A stretch of 64,000 nucleotides of DNA from Areca catechu (taxonomy: Eukaryota; Streptophyta; Magnoliopsida; Arecales; Arecaceae): the NCBI GenBank assembly GCA_021397845.1, contig JAHSVC010000071.1, positions 992,001-1,056,000 of the forward strand, given 5' to 3'. The notes under the pieces were generated by a model. It saw nothing but the letters and a program-made list of their open reading frames with translations, searched no databases and was not told the origin of the DNA. Positions 44,361-56,179 of the stretch are shown piece after piece. Both the position numbers and the translations under genes were made by a program. Every line of letters starts with the position of its first letter. Within the stretch, counting starts at the first letter, position 1.

Positions 44361-44401
44361 CTGTTTTCAGTGTATAGGCTTTACCGCCTTGAGTAAAGAT
44401 C

Positions 44402-45751
44402 TATGGCAGCCTCAATTGGTACTAGCGTAGTTGAGGGTCAAGCCTCAAATAGACCTCCATTTTTTAATGGATCAAATTATACATATTGAATCTCCTCTAT
44501 TATACATTAGATCCTAGTGACTATAATTTGTGGAGAGTGGTTGATAAGGGTCCTCATATTTTTCAGTAGTGGTTAATGGTGTTTCCATCCCAAAGCTCGA
44601 AGAAGATTGTGATGAAAATGATATTAAGCAATCCGAGATCAATGCCAAGGCAATGAATCTCCTCTATTATACATTAGATCCTAGTGAATTCAATAGGATA
44701 TCTACATGCACCTCTGCTAAAGAAATATGAGACACACTTGAAGTTACCCATAAGGGTACCGATCAAGTGAAAAATACTAAAGTGAACATGTTAGTGCACA
44801 CATATAAGATGTTTCGAATAGAACCTAATGAATCAATCACTGAAATGTACACAAGATTCATAAATATTGTAAAAGGAATGAGAAGTCTTGGAAAGGTAAT
44901 GCCTAACGCTGATCTTGTAAATAAAATTCTCAGGTCACTTCCAACATCGTGAGATCCGAAGGTGACCGCAATTCAAGAAGCCAAGGATGTTGACAAATTA
45001 CCTCTAGAGCAGCTGGTTGGATCGCTCATGACTTATGAGCTGAATTTGAAACAAAAATCAATGGACATGGACAAAAAGAAGAAGGGGATTGCTTTCAAAT
45101 CAAACATACAAGAAGAATCCTCATAGATGAGTCCAAAGAAGATGATGATGATGAAGGTGAAGAAGCCCTCCTTGCAAGGAAATTCAGAAGATTCATGAAG
45201 AGGAGAAAGTTTCCTTACAAAAAGAAATATCAATCAAAGAAAAAAGGAAAAGAGAAAGAGAAGGAAAAGGAAAAGGAAAAGGAGAAGGAAATACCTACAT
45301 GCTTCGAGTGCAAGAAGCTGGGTCACTACAAGTTGATTGCCCTCTCCTTAAGAAGTCTAGAAAGAAATTAAGAAAAAAAGCAATGATGGCCACCTGGAGT
45401 GAGAGTGAAGACTCCAGTTCTAAAGAAGAGTAGACAGAAGTAGCAAATCTCTGTTTAATGGCACATCAAGACCATGATAAGGTAAATTCCGATACCGAAA
45501 TTGATTTTACATTTGATGATCTTAGAAATTCTTTTGATGAACTCATGCATGATTATAAAATAATTTTGAGTGAAAATAAAAAGTTGAAAAAGCATGCAAA
45601 TAGTTTTTCTCTTGAAAACAATTCTTTGCTAAATGAAGTTAGTAATTTGAAATCTAAATTGGATGTTTTAGGAAAGAAAAACAATACCTTGTCAATGAAA
45701 AATGAAGTTTTGAAAAGACCTAAGAATATTATTTCAAATGGTGATTTTTAA
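44402..45751 (+). pseudogene. Element C gag, broken
   Basis: Pieces in order: 'MAASIGTSVVEGQASNRP' type start at 44402; a local duplication (the 'AATCTCCTCTATTATACATT' block occurs at 44488 and 44656); 44767-44952 'NMLVHTYKMFRIEPNESI' and 'DLVNKILRSLPTS' followed by TGA; a Lys-rich region; a knuckle 'TCFECKKLGHYK' at about 45298 with the distal Cys lost by frameshift; then 45458-45751, a long helical frame ('ENKKLKKHANSFSLENNS', 'VSNLKSKLDVLGKKNNTL'). It corresponds to the gag of A. Confidence 0.85.
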
Positions 45752-46099
45752 AGATAAAAAAAGATTTAGAATTGAAAAATGTTAAGTACAAAAATGAACT
45801 TGAAAAGATAAAGCCTTTTATTGAAAAATTACTTATAGCTCAGAAAAATTAAACCTACTTTTGAATAGCCAAAGAGCCATTTTTAATAAAGCATGTTTAG
45901 ATTTTAGACCACAAAAGCAACAAAAGTATTTCAAGAACTTTTTTGTACCTACATCTTTTTGCATAACCTGTTTTACTTGTAAAAAGTTAGGACATAAATA
46001 TTTTCAATCAATTTAAAGAAAATTAATTCTTTTGGTAAAGTGTGGGTTCCAAAAGAAACCATTTTGAATGCTAATCCTAAAGGATCAAGTTGGCTTGGG

Positions 46100-47490
46100 T
46101 ACCTAAAAACAAAGCTTGATTTTATTGCAGGTGTGTCTTGCAAACAAGGAGAACAAAAGACTTTGGTATCTTGATAGTGGTTGCTCAAGGCACATGACGG
46201 GAGATGTGAAGCAATTCACTTCTCTTGAAGCTTTGAATGGAGGGAGTGTGACCTTCGAGGATAATGGTAAAAGAAAAATCATTGGTATTGGTAAGGTTCA
46301 CATAACTCCTTCTAATTGTATTAGCAATGTACTTCTAGTTGATGGTTTAAAACACAATCTTTTAAGCATTAGTCAATTTTGTAATAAAGGTTTTCAAGTC
46401 ATTTTTAAATCATCATATTGCATGATTGCTAGTCCGAATATAAATGGAGTATAATTCATTGAAAAGAGGCATAGAAATGTTTATTTGGTAGATTTAGATG
46501 ATCTATCTTTGCCTAATGGAGAATGCCTTGTTGCAATGAATTCTACTAAGGATGAGACTAGTTAGCTTTGGCATAGAAGATTAGGGCATGCTAGTATGTA
46601 TCTGCTTTCAAAACTTTGCAAAAAGAATTTAGTTAGAGATTTACCTGAACTTTGTTTTGAAAAAGATAGAATTTGCTAAGCATGTCAATTTGGTAAACAA
46701 GTTAAAACTTCTTTTAAACCAAAAGGTTTTGTAACTACTAGTATGCCACTAGAACTCTTCATATGGATCTCTTTGGACAACTAGAACATCAAGTCTAGGA
46801 GGCAAGAGGTATGGACTAGTCATAGTGGATGATTTTTCGAGATTCACATGAATTTCTTTCTAGCACATAAAGATGAATCATTTTTAGCTTTTATAAAGTT
46901 TTATCGAAATGTCTCAAATAAAAAATGTGTTTTAGTTGTCTGCATTCGCAGTGGTCATGGAACTGAATTTGAAAACCAAATTTTAAAAACTTCTGTAATG
47001 AAAAAGGAATAGAACACAACTTTTCTGCACCTAGGACACCTCAGCAGAATGGGGTAGTAGAAAGAAAAAAATCATACTTTGGAAGAAATGGCACGCACCA
47101 TGCTTTGTGAAAATAATTTGCCAAGATATTTTTGGGCTGAAGCTATTAATACTGCATGTTACATTTTAAATCGAGTTTTAATCCGCCCTATTTTGAAGAA
47201 AACTCCTTACGAACTTTGGAATCAAAGAAAACCAACTTTAGAGTATTTTCGAGTTTTTGGTTGTATATATTTTATTTTAAATAATGAAAAAGATAATCTT
47301 TGAAAATATGATGCCAAGTCTGATGAAGGTATATTTTAAGATACTCCATATCAAGCAGGGCATATAGAGTTTTCAATAAAAGAACTTTGGTTATGGAAGA
47401 GTTAGTACATGTTTTTGAATAATCTACTAACAAATCCTCTAGAAAAGAGGATAGTTCTGATGAATATGCAGGTGCTGACAAGCTTCAAAA
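46100..47490 (+). pseudogene. Element C protease and integrase, broken
   Basis: 46116-46454 'WYLDSGCSRHMTGDVKQF' (retropepsin Asp-Ser-Gly) and 'VLLVDGLKHNLLSISQFC'. Then 'LWHRRLGHASMYLLSKLC' (zinc domain), 'SMPLELF' with a frameshift at the first catalytic Asp, 'RSGHGTEFENQIL' (second Asp changed to Gly), and 'SAPRTPQQNGVVERK' (Glu kept). 47079-47303 continues 'MARTMLCENNLPRYFWAE' and 'KTPYELWNQRKPTLEYF'. Stops near 47304 and 47340 end the integrase. At least two catalytic positions are lost. Confidence 0.87.
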
Positions 47491-47491
47491 A

Positions 47492-49200
47492 TTGACACTG
47501 ATTGATCAACCCCAGCCAAGTGAAAAAGATCAAGACAAAAATGAGAAAAGTGATGACACTCCAAAGCATCAAGATCTACCTAAAGAGTGGAGGTATGCTC
47601 ATGGACATCCTAAGGAATTAATCCTAGGTGATCCATCTAAAGGGGTAAGAACTATAGCCTTAATTAGAAATGAATGTGATTATATAGCTTTTGTATCACA
47701 AGTAGAGCCTAAATATTTTGAAGAAGCTGAAAGACCCTAACTGGATTAATGCCATGCAAGAAGAACTAATTTAGTTTGATAGAAATAATGTTTGGACATT
47801 AATAGTAAGACCATCTAATGTTTCTATTATTGGCACAAAATGGGTATTTAGGAATAAATTAGATGAAAATAGAATTGTTGTTAAGAATAAAGCTAGGCTT
47901 GTTGCTAAAGGCTACAACCAGGAGGAAGGGATTGATTTGATGAAAATTTTGCTCCTGTTGCTAAACTTGAAGCAATTAGACTATTATTAGCATTTGCTTA
48001 TTTTATAAACTTTAAACTATTTCAAATAGATGTTAAGAGTGCTTTTCTAAATGGTTTTATAATTGAAAAAGTTTTTGTTGAATAACCACCTGGATTTGAA
48101 AGTCATGCACATCCTGATCATGTTTTTAAATTACACAAAGTACTTTATGGATTAAAGCAAGCACCTTAAGCCTGGTATGAAAGACTCAGCAAATTTTAAT
48201 TGAAAATAAATTTTCTAAAGGCCATGTTGATAAAACACTATTTTTGAAAAAGAAAGATAGTGATTTATTAGTAGTACAAATATGTTGATGATATCATTTT
48301 TGGTGCTACTAATAAAATTCTTTGTCAAGAGTTTGCTAAGCTAATGCAGGGTGAGTTCTAGATGAGCATGATGGGAGAACTCAGTTTTTCTCGGACTCCA
48401 GATCAAGCAAACAAAGGATGGTATCTTCATCAACCAAGCTAAGTATATAAGAGAAATTATAAAGAATTGGGATGGAGACTACTGAAGCAATATGTACACC
48501 TATGAGCCCCTCTTGTAGACTTGATAAGGATGAACATGGAAATCTGTAGATCAAAAGTTATACAGAGATAGATTAGCTCTTACTGTACCTACTGCTAGTA
48601 GACCAGATATAATGTTCAGTGTATGCATGTGTGCTAGATATCAGTCTGAACCTAAAGAATCACATCTGATGGTTGTTAAGCGCATTATTAGATATCTATC
48701 TGGTACTATTGATATTGGTTTATGGTATTCTAGAAATTCATCTGCTGAATTGATTAGATATTCTGATGCTGATTTTGCTAGTTGTAAATTGGATAAAAAG
48801 AGTACTAATGGTACTTGCCAATTTCTTGGAGTTAACTTAATCTCATGGTTTAGCAAGAAACAAACTTCAGTTGTACTATCCACAGCTGAGGCTAAGTATA
48901 TTGCAGCAGGAAGTTATTGTGCTCAATCTTGTGGATTAAGCAACAACTTGAAGATTTTGGAATCAAGTTGGCTAGTACACCTATTAAATGTGATAATACC
49001 AGTGCTATTTGCTTGACTAAGAATCCTGTTCAACATTCTAGGAGTAAATATATTGAAATTAGATATCATTTTATTGGAGATCATGTAGAAAATAATGATG
49101 TTGTGCTTGAATTTATGGTACTAATTTCAATTAGCTGATATCTTAACTAAACCTCTTGTAGAAGATTGGCTATGTATGATTATAAGAGAGCTCGGGATCA
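47492..49200 (+). pseudogene. Element C reverse transcriptase and RNase H, broken
   Basis: 47492-47740 is the linker with 'KEWRYAHGHPKELILGDP'. Then 'GTKWVFRNKLDENRIVVK'-like RT start, 'FAYFINFKLFQIDVKSAF', 'QYVDDIIFGATNKI' (about 48278-48320, catalytic YVDD present) and 'FSVCMCARYQSEPKESHL'. RNase H 48700-49138 has 'YSDADFASCKLDKKSTNG', 'VVLSTAEAKYIAAGSYCA', a frameshift, 'LWIKQQLEDFGIKLASTP', 'IKCDNTSAICLTKNPVQH' and 'LADILTKPL' near 49140. About six frame breaks. Confidence 0.88.
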
Positions 49201-49334
49201 TTAATCCTTTTGATTAATTTTTTTCCTATCTTTACTCAAATTAAATCAATTTGACATCAATCATACTCAATCATTATTGAATTTAATCATATTTTAAGTG
49301 ATTTTGATGAACTCTTGAATCTCTTATTTTCGAT

Positions 49335-49410
49335 TTTTAAGTCGATGTGTTGACACATTGATGTGTCGACACCTGAATGTGTCAACACATTCATGAGTCG
49401 ACACTTGAAT
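49335..49410. promoter_or_regulatory. GTGTCGACAC cluster between RNase H and extra ORF of C
   Basis: Four copies in 75 bases: GTGTTGACAC, GTGTCGACAC, GTGTCAACAC and GAGTCGACAC. It lies outside the LTRs in the spacer before the extra ORF, as the GAGTCGGC motifs do in B (27980-28045). A regulatory role for the extra ORF is inference. Confidence 0.6.
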
Positions 49411-49629
49411 GGTAGCAGACCAAGAATAAAGGGTTTCCAAATTGTTTTTCTTCCCATTTCTCCATCTCCTTTGAGCCGACACATGTTCTAAGGTACTCCT
49501 CATTGTTCCAACTCTCTATTTCATGATTTAATCCCATCATTTCTTTGATTTGGACACTCAGTAGTTCGGATTTTGCTCCCATTTGGATTTTGAGCTTTAG
49601 AAACCTAGGTTTCCACCCAAATCTTGTCC

Positions 49630-51557
49630 AAATCTTTATTCCAAATCATTCGACCCCGAAAGCAAGTAGTCCATCAACCTCATCAGTCAAATCAGGAAGA
49701 AGACGAAGGACAAAGGTTAGACTAAGGCTAGAGCTCCTGATCCGCCCGCACGACCACTTTTTATAGCTTCTAGCAAGATGAGCTTGAAGACCGTCATTAA
49801 GGGACGACGAGTGGACTTCACTTTTGTTGATCAGCAGCATTTTAGGATTGGACAGTGGATTTGACAAGCTGGTTTGACTTCTTTTTCTCACTCAGTGAGA
49901 AGTTTTACCTAGGGCTGATTAGAGAGTTTTATGGATCACTCGCTCGTGGGTCTGATGGATGGATGGCACAGGTGAAAGGCTGAGATATCCCTATTTCATC
50001 AGAGGTACTAAGCAGAGTATGGGATATTTTGATGACTGGTTCCGTGGTGGACAGTTTGATGGACAGAGTGAGTGGACTCCAGTGTATCTTCGAGTCTGAT
50101 ATATTGCCTGAGGGAGCCACCGTACCCACATCCCGACTATTATAGAGATGAGATTATTGCACCACATTGTTTCCCAGATACTTCTGCCGAAGACCTGACT
50201 CTTCGATTACATCATTGAGCCGAGTTGCTAGTGATGGTCTCATTGGTTCAGCACATGCTTGTCTGCCTTCTAGTGCTTATGATTCACCAGATGATGGAGG
50301 CGTTGACGACCAGCGACTCTACCTGCCATATGGGATGGGATTGACTATTCTGTTCAGGGAGTACGGCATTAGCTTTGAGGATGAGCCCTTCCGCATGCTA
50401 CATAATACTGATGTGTATGACATCAGGTCATTACACCGAATGGGTTATCATCTGTTTCGAGGCCAGTGGACTCGCAAGATATCTGGTCAAGCCAAGGACA
50501 GAGCTGATGATGATGATGCTGCAGAGGAGGAGCGCATCCTCTCCGGTGAGGCAGGACCTAGCAAGAGTCAGCCTGAGACATGGCTCAGCCAGCGGTTGCA
50601 TCTCAGTCTGATCCTACTACTTCAGCACAGCCTTAGCCAGCTCAGATGGAGACTCAAGGTGTTTTTGATAGCTTATTGGACAGAGTTAGATGCATTGAGA
50701 CTGATCTTTTGATCATGAGATAGCATCTTGACTGCTTCATAGCTGAGACCAGAGAGAGCCACAGTGGACTGAGTGATGGAATCTCAGCTATTTTGATTGC
50801 ACTATCCAGATTTTCAGTGAGTACTCCATTTGCTGATACAGCTCCACCTGCTCCTGCACCTGTTGTTGATGTTGATGGTGATGATGTTGATGGAGATGAT
50901 GAGGAGACTGACTCTGGTGGATTCGACTTTCCATATATGACTACAGAGCCAGTAGCGGAGGTGACGGCAAACTTGCCCAGGAGTCCTACTCTTGATCCTT
51001 TTAGTTCACCTACCCAGACTCCAGTTCCATCCTCTCCTTCCAGATCGGATGATCATGATCCTATTCCTATACTTTCACCAGTTATTGATTCTCCAATTAT
51101 TGATATTCCTGTTATACATTCACCTATAGTTGACACACCGATTATTGACACTCCTATCATAGATTCACAGATTGCAAACTTGCCCGTTCATTCTTCAGCT
51201 GATACATCTATCTCTGATACACTAGTTTTTGATACACTCTCTATTGATACTCCTACTATTCACACATCCTCACTTATCCGAGAGCTTCGTTTTTACACAC
51301 CTGGCTTTCAGTATCTTGATTTTGGTCCCTCCTTTGATTGCACGCCACTTTCGACAGTCGCAGAGACTGTCGAACCGATTAGTTCCATTCCTACGAAGGA
51401 CATTGCTTCACCTCTACTACTCCAGCCAGAGGTCGGACATATGCACGATGCAGAGGACATGGTCATCGTACCCCTCCATGACCGACCTGGACCCGACTCT
51501 GAGATCTCAGATCGATGTGGTCTCGAGCTCGATCCTGAACAGATACAGATCGATTGA
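49630..51557 (+). pseudogene. Element C extra ORF downstream of pol, broken
   Basis: A relative of B's 562-codon ORF. A basic N-terminal stretch ('SVKSGRRRRTKVRLRLEL') is followed, in shifting frames, by 'LGLIREFYGSLARGSDGW' and 'PISSEVLSRVWDI', then 'LPYGMGLTILFREYGISF' and 'LHRMGYHLFRGQWTRK' (50167-50712), matching B's 'LPYRMILTLFFQ' and 'LQRMGYQFSEGVWKKK'. 50793-51557 gives an acidic/Pro/Ser/Thr tail with a run of PIIDTP-like repeats and ends 'ELDPEQIQID'. Stops at about 49862, 49980 and 50713 disable it. Order and position after RNase H are the same as in B. Confidence 0.82.
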
Positions 51558-51599
51558 GATCGGATCATCTTCAGATGATGATGATACGGATGAGGATTA

Positions 51600-52360
51600 G
51601 GGTACTTATGTATTTTTAGATAGTTTACTTTTATGCATCTATGTATGTATTGTCTTTTGTTGTACGCACTTTGACTTGAAATGAATATTATGTTGTACTT
51701 CATGTTTGTAACCTTAAATGAATGAATGATTTCAATTTTCTTGATATTTCATTGTCTTTATGAATTGGAACGAAGTTCTTACATTACACTTCAATGCTAT
51801 ATCATGAATGTATTGATGATTTGTCTTCCGACCTTTTTAATGATAACAAAAGGGAAGTAGTATAGTAAGATTTAAGTATAAATGTGATATATTTTGTGAT
51901 GTAAAGTGTATTTGTGATGTGCAAGGAGTAAATGAGAGTATTTGAATTTTTTTTTTAAAAAAAAACTTGAATTGAAACTGTTTACAAACTCCTTAAGAAA
52001 GGGGAGCTATACTTTGTTTTCATTGAAAATCCTTTTTAAAGTGAATTTCATCTTGAAACCTCTCTTTAAATGTTTGAAAAGATATTTACAAACTATTTTA
52101 TGGATCATCAATTCAGGGGGAGCTTTACTTATTGCTGAATTTTCATGTAGAGTATCATGATACATTGATGATGTTTTTAGATATATCCCAAAGATCTGAT
52201 ACTCTTATTCATTACAATTTGCTCTGATATATCTTATCGAAATTGAAAATTACTTTGATACAATTATTGTATTTAGTGCTATGCACCTTGTTGAATTCTT
52301 TCAAAAGCTTATTATGCAATTTATACTTAAGGGTTTTGTCATCATCAAAAAGGGGGAGAT
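51600..52360 (+). other. Element C 3' untranslated region and purine tracts
   Basis: No coding. The tract AAAAAGGGGGAGAT (52347-52360) touches the 3' LTR and would prime plus-strand DNA. Further tracts are AGAAAGGGGAGCT (about 51996-52008) and CAGGGGGAGCT (about 52115-52125). Repeated tracts match the arrangement in B. Confidence 0.8.
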
Positions 52361-54041
52361 TGTTGACTCTGTTGTTGATTTTGATGATAAGCAAAATAGT
52401 TAAGTATAAGTTGAGTACTAATGATTTCTTTGAAGTATGTTTTTGTTAAAAAAGGTGCTCATAAATTTGAAGAAGTTTATTTGATTGATGAAACCAAGAT
52501 TGGATAAAAAGAACTGCTCAAAGAGGACTTGGACAATCAATATTTGCTTGAATGATTATTTGAGTTAAGTGAAAATGTGTTTCAGCTCAAGTTCAGCCTT
52601 TTCTGTGAAGTTTTCACTAAGGTGTCGACTCAAAGTGTCGACACATGACACCAAGTGTCGACACATGATACCAAGTGTCAACACTTGGAAGTGAAGTGTC
52701 GACTCAAGCTAGTATGCAAGTATGTTTCAGTTGGCACGGCTGAAGTGTTAACAATGGACCCAAAGTGTCGACTCAAAGTGTCACACATGGATCAGCTCAT
52801 CGCCTAAGATTTTCAAGCCACAGAACTTGCTAGAAATGAAGAACTGCTGAAGTGTCGACACATGGAAGAGAAGTGTCGACTCAAAGTGTTGACTCACCTG
52901 AGAAAGTGTCGACACACTGAGATTTCCAGAGAACCAGAATGAAGATATTTGAACTAAGTGTTAACTCAAGAAGTTCAGTGTCGACAGGAAGTGTCGACTC
53001 AAAGCCTAGAGTATCGACACATGGAGTTCTGGAAATAGTAACGGCTAGTTTTTCAAATGCAGAACTCGACTCTTTTACCCTCCAACGGCTAGTTTTTCAA
53101 GTCTAATGGCTAGAAACGGGATTTGAGGCCTTGGAGAAGTATATATATGCTCCAAATCAAATCAAAAGAAACAAGGATTGAACATTATTGATGAGAATAA
53201 GATAAGAGCATTCAAGTGAGAGCTTTAACTCCTATTCATTGAAGATTCAACTACTTTCAAGCAAAAGCTAGCCTCCAAGCATTCAAGAGCCTTCAAGAGC
53301 ATTGAAGATCATCCATTCTTAAGCATTCAAGAGGCTTCAACAAGTTCAAAGCATCTATACATCGAGCTTCAAAGAGATACCCGCTTTTGTTTAAAAAGCT
53401 TACTTTGTTTCTTTACTTCAAATCATTATATGTTGTAAGGGTTCTTGGTTAGCTTATTATAAAACCAAGGGAGGTTATTGTTGAGCCTTTAAAAATCAAT
53501 AAGATTGGTGGTTAGCCCACAAACCACTTAGGTTCTTAGTTATCCCGTAAAACCAAGGGAGGTTGGTGGTGAGCCTTAAAACCATTTAGGTTCTTAGTTA
53601 TCCCATAAAACCAAGGGAGTTGGTGGTGAGCCTTAAAACCATTTAGGTTCTTGGTTAGCCTGTAAAACCAAGTGAGGTTTTGACTTGTTGGCCTAGTAAA
53701 AACAAGTTGGGTTTTTGATTAGTGAGCTTGCAAAACTAATCAACTGTAATCAATGTGATTATAGTGAATTCCCAAGGGGATCATGGGGAGTAGATGTAGG
53801 TGCATTAATAGCACCGAACCACTATATTTCTTGGTGTTTGTGGTTAATTGATCTTTATACTTGCTTTTCATTTATTGCTCTTTATTTCCACTGCACTTTT
53901 AATTTAAGAGCATTACATTTGAATTCATAGTACCTTGCTTATTTAATTGTTGGATTGGATTGCTTAGCATTGCATCGCATTAAGTAAATAATTTTTAGAG
54001 ACCTAATTCACCTTCCCTCTTGGGTAGTTTACTGAACAATA
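52361..54041 (+). repeat. Element C 3' LTR
   Basis: It starts TGTTGACTCT and ends GAACAATA (CA mutated to TA). It differs from the 5' LTR by point changes, small gaps and an extra copy of a ~65-bp unit in the 35-bp repeat zone (53520-53660). The GTGTCGACAC array is at 52620-53025. The TATA box is at about 53140. Confidence 0.93.
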
Positions 54042-54481
54042 AGGTTACCCCTAGATATGATTAATTTTGTGTGAAACTCGTTTGAAAAAAAAAATTAAAA
54101 AAAAATAATTACTTTAGGTATTCTCAATCTTGACTGCCCTTACATAAGGTTGCCCTGGCATAACTGGAAGTTATGTTGCATGGTTGTCCTAGGGTATTAG
54201 AAGGTTGAATTGATTTAGAATTTTTTTTAGGAAAGCTTTTAAAATAAAAAATATAAATATAAATATACAAAATTTAAAAAAATTGAAGAGATAGTAGAAT
54301 TAGTGAATTCTCCCACTCCTGTGTGGAGAAGGATTTCATGTCGACTTGTTAAACCGATTCAATTTGTTTCAGATCCTACGACCTCTTCTATAATGGATTT
54401 GACTCATCAACCTCAAATCCTTAAGGATTTATGTTATCCAGTTGGTTCCATCCAACCTTCTTTCATTAGGTTGCCTTAACC
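54042..54481 (+). other. Element F leader (second part)
   Basis: It resumes after C with AGGTTACCCCTAG. It is untranslated until the gag start; the frame 'VGSIQPSFIRLP' just before 54482 suggests gag may begin somewhat upstream but stops intervene. Confidence 0.6.
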
Positions 54482-55745
54482 CATGGCTAATAATTTTAAA
54501 ATTAAACCTCAAATGATTAACATGCTTCCAAAGTTCACGGGAATAGAGGATGCATATATATTTTTTAAAAATTTGAAGAGGTTTGTGTAATCATGAGGTT
54601 ACAACAATTATCTGAGGACGAAATCAAGCTAAGATTGATTAATTTTGCCCTTAAGGATAATGCCAAAAAGTGACTTTATAGTCTTCCAAATCAATCTATC
54701 ATGACCTGTGAGGGCTTTGTAAAGTGTTCTTAAAGAAATAATTTCTCATCATAAAATAGCTAAGATTAGAAATGAAATAAATCAATTTTATCAATTAGCT
54801 GGTGAGTCATTTTGGAAGTACTTTGATCATTTTAAGAACCTCTTAACCCAATGTCCACACCATGGAATAGAAACTTGGAGGCTATGCCAAATTATTTATG
54901 AGGGTTTAGATTCCAATTCAAAAACAATGCTAGAATCTTTGTGCTAAGGCCAATTTATGTATAAAGAACCCAATGAAGCTTGGCAATTCTTAGAAGACCT
55001 AGCTGAAAAGAATCTACAATGGGAAACAACTAGGGAACTAGAAAGAACTACACATTCAAGGGGTGGAATGCACCAAATGCAAACTTCCCTCGCTGTAGAG
55101 GCTAAAATTGCAACCTTGACACGTAGGTTAGAGGCTTTAGAACTTCAGAGACCATCTAGTATGAACCAAGTGTCTGCACCAATGTGTAATGGGTGCAATG
55201 CACCATACCATATCCTTGAGGAATGTCCACTCCTGATAAACCCAATAGATAATGGATGTGCACAGGTGAATGCTACATTCTAAAATCATTGAACAATCCC
55301 TATGCACCCACATATAACCCAGGATGGAGGAATCATCCAAATTTCTCATGGTCACAGAACCCAAATGTAGGTGGTCCTAGCTTTAATCAACAAAACCCAA
55401 GGCCTAATCTTGTGATGAACAACCTACCACCACCAGGCTTCAATATTAATGAAAAGAAACTGATTCTTTACAGAAAAGCATGGATGCCTTAGCTAAATCC
55501 AATACTGACTCTAATGCTACATTAAGTAATTTTATGCAAACCATGGGCCAACTTCTGAACTCAAACTTCTAGGCCATAGCCCGCTTGTTAATGCAGGTAG
55601 GTCAGCTAGCATCTACCATCAGTGAACATGAATGAGGTAGGCTACCTAGCCAACCTGAGCCCAATCCAAGGAACCAAAATGGTCATCCACCCCAAGGAAA
55701 TCAAGTCAATTAAGTTAATGCAATTCACACTTTAAGATTAGGAAA
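54482..55745 (+). pseudogene. Element F gag, broken
   Basis: Frames in order: 'MANNFKIKPQMINMLPKF'; 'LRLINFALKDNAKK' with a stop where Trp is usual; 'LYSLPNQSIMTCEGF'; 'INQFYQLAGESFWKYFDH'; 'LLTQCPHHGIETWRLCQI', the CPHHG block of Tat/Athila gags; 54957-55283 'YKEPNEAWQFLEDLAEKN' and the zinc knuckle 'CNGCNAPYHILEEC'. Then a Pro/Asn-rich tail. At least three frameshifts or stops. Confidence 0.85.
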
Positions 55746-56179
55746 TAAGTGGATAATCAGGTAGATACACACCTGATACTAGAGAAGACTCAACTACTAA
55801 GTCAACTGGGCCAACTAATGAACAACCTATCTTACAAACTCAAGTTGCTGAAACCACTAATAGTCCACCAACCCAGGTACCTGAAATCTCTAGAGCTCCT
55901 TTTCCAAATCGATTAAGGTCTAATAAACAATCGGAACATTTAGATAAAATTTCAGAGGTGTTTAAGCAAGTTCAAGGAAACATCCCTCTACTAGACATGA
56001 TCCAACAGGTTCCAACTTATGCCAAACTTTGAAAAGACCTTTGTACCAAGAAAAGGACTACTAGTGTACCGAAAAGAGCTTTCTTAGCAGCGAGTGTGAG
56101 TTCATACTTGTTGAGTCACATGCCTATAAAATACAAGGATCCAGGATCTCCAACAGTTTCATGTGTTATAAGAGAAACC
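55746..56179 (+). pseudogene. Element F gag-protease linker and protease N-terminus
   Basis: Reading in mixed frames: 'AETTNSPPTQVPEISRAP' with 'PFPNRLRSNKQ', 'EVFKQVQGNIPLLDMIQQ', 'VPTYAKL', 'CTKKRTTSVPKRAFLAAS' and, at the end, 'MPIKYKDPGSPTVSCVIR'. This is the known run-up to the Tat/Athila protease. The coding is cut after the codons for Glu-Thr by the solo LTR and continues at 58018. Confidence 0.82.

Larger units (their letters stand above)
42738..54041 (+). mobile_element. Element C: full-length, decayed sirevirus (Ty1-copia)
   Basis: 11,304 bases. LTRs are 42738-44345 and 52361-54041. The flanks AGGAT and AGGTT differ at one base. Order: 5' LTR, primer-binding site TGGTATCAGAGCC, gag, protease, integrase, reverse transcriptase, RNase H, a spacer with palindromes, the extra ORF, purine tracts, 3' LTR. 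Structure is collinear with B. Coding is broken by many frameshifts and stops, so C is dead. Confidence 0.92.

Noticed and set aside
44346..44362. tRNA gene fragment
   Set aside because: TGGTATCAGAGCC is the primer-binding site, only complementary to the tRNA 3' end; no cloverleaf follows.
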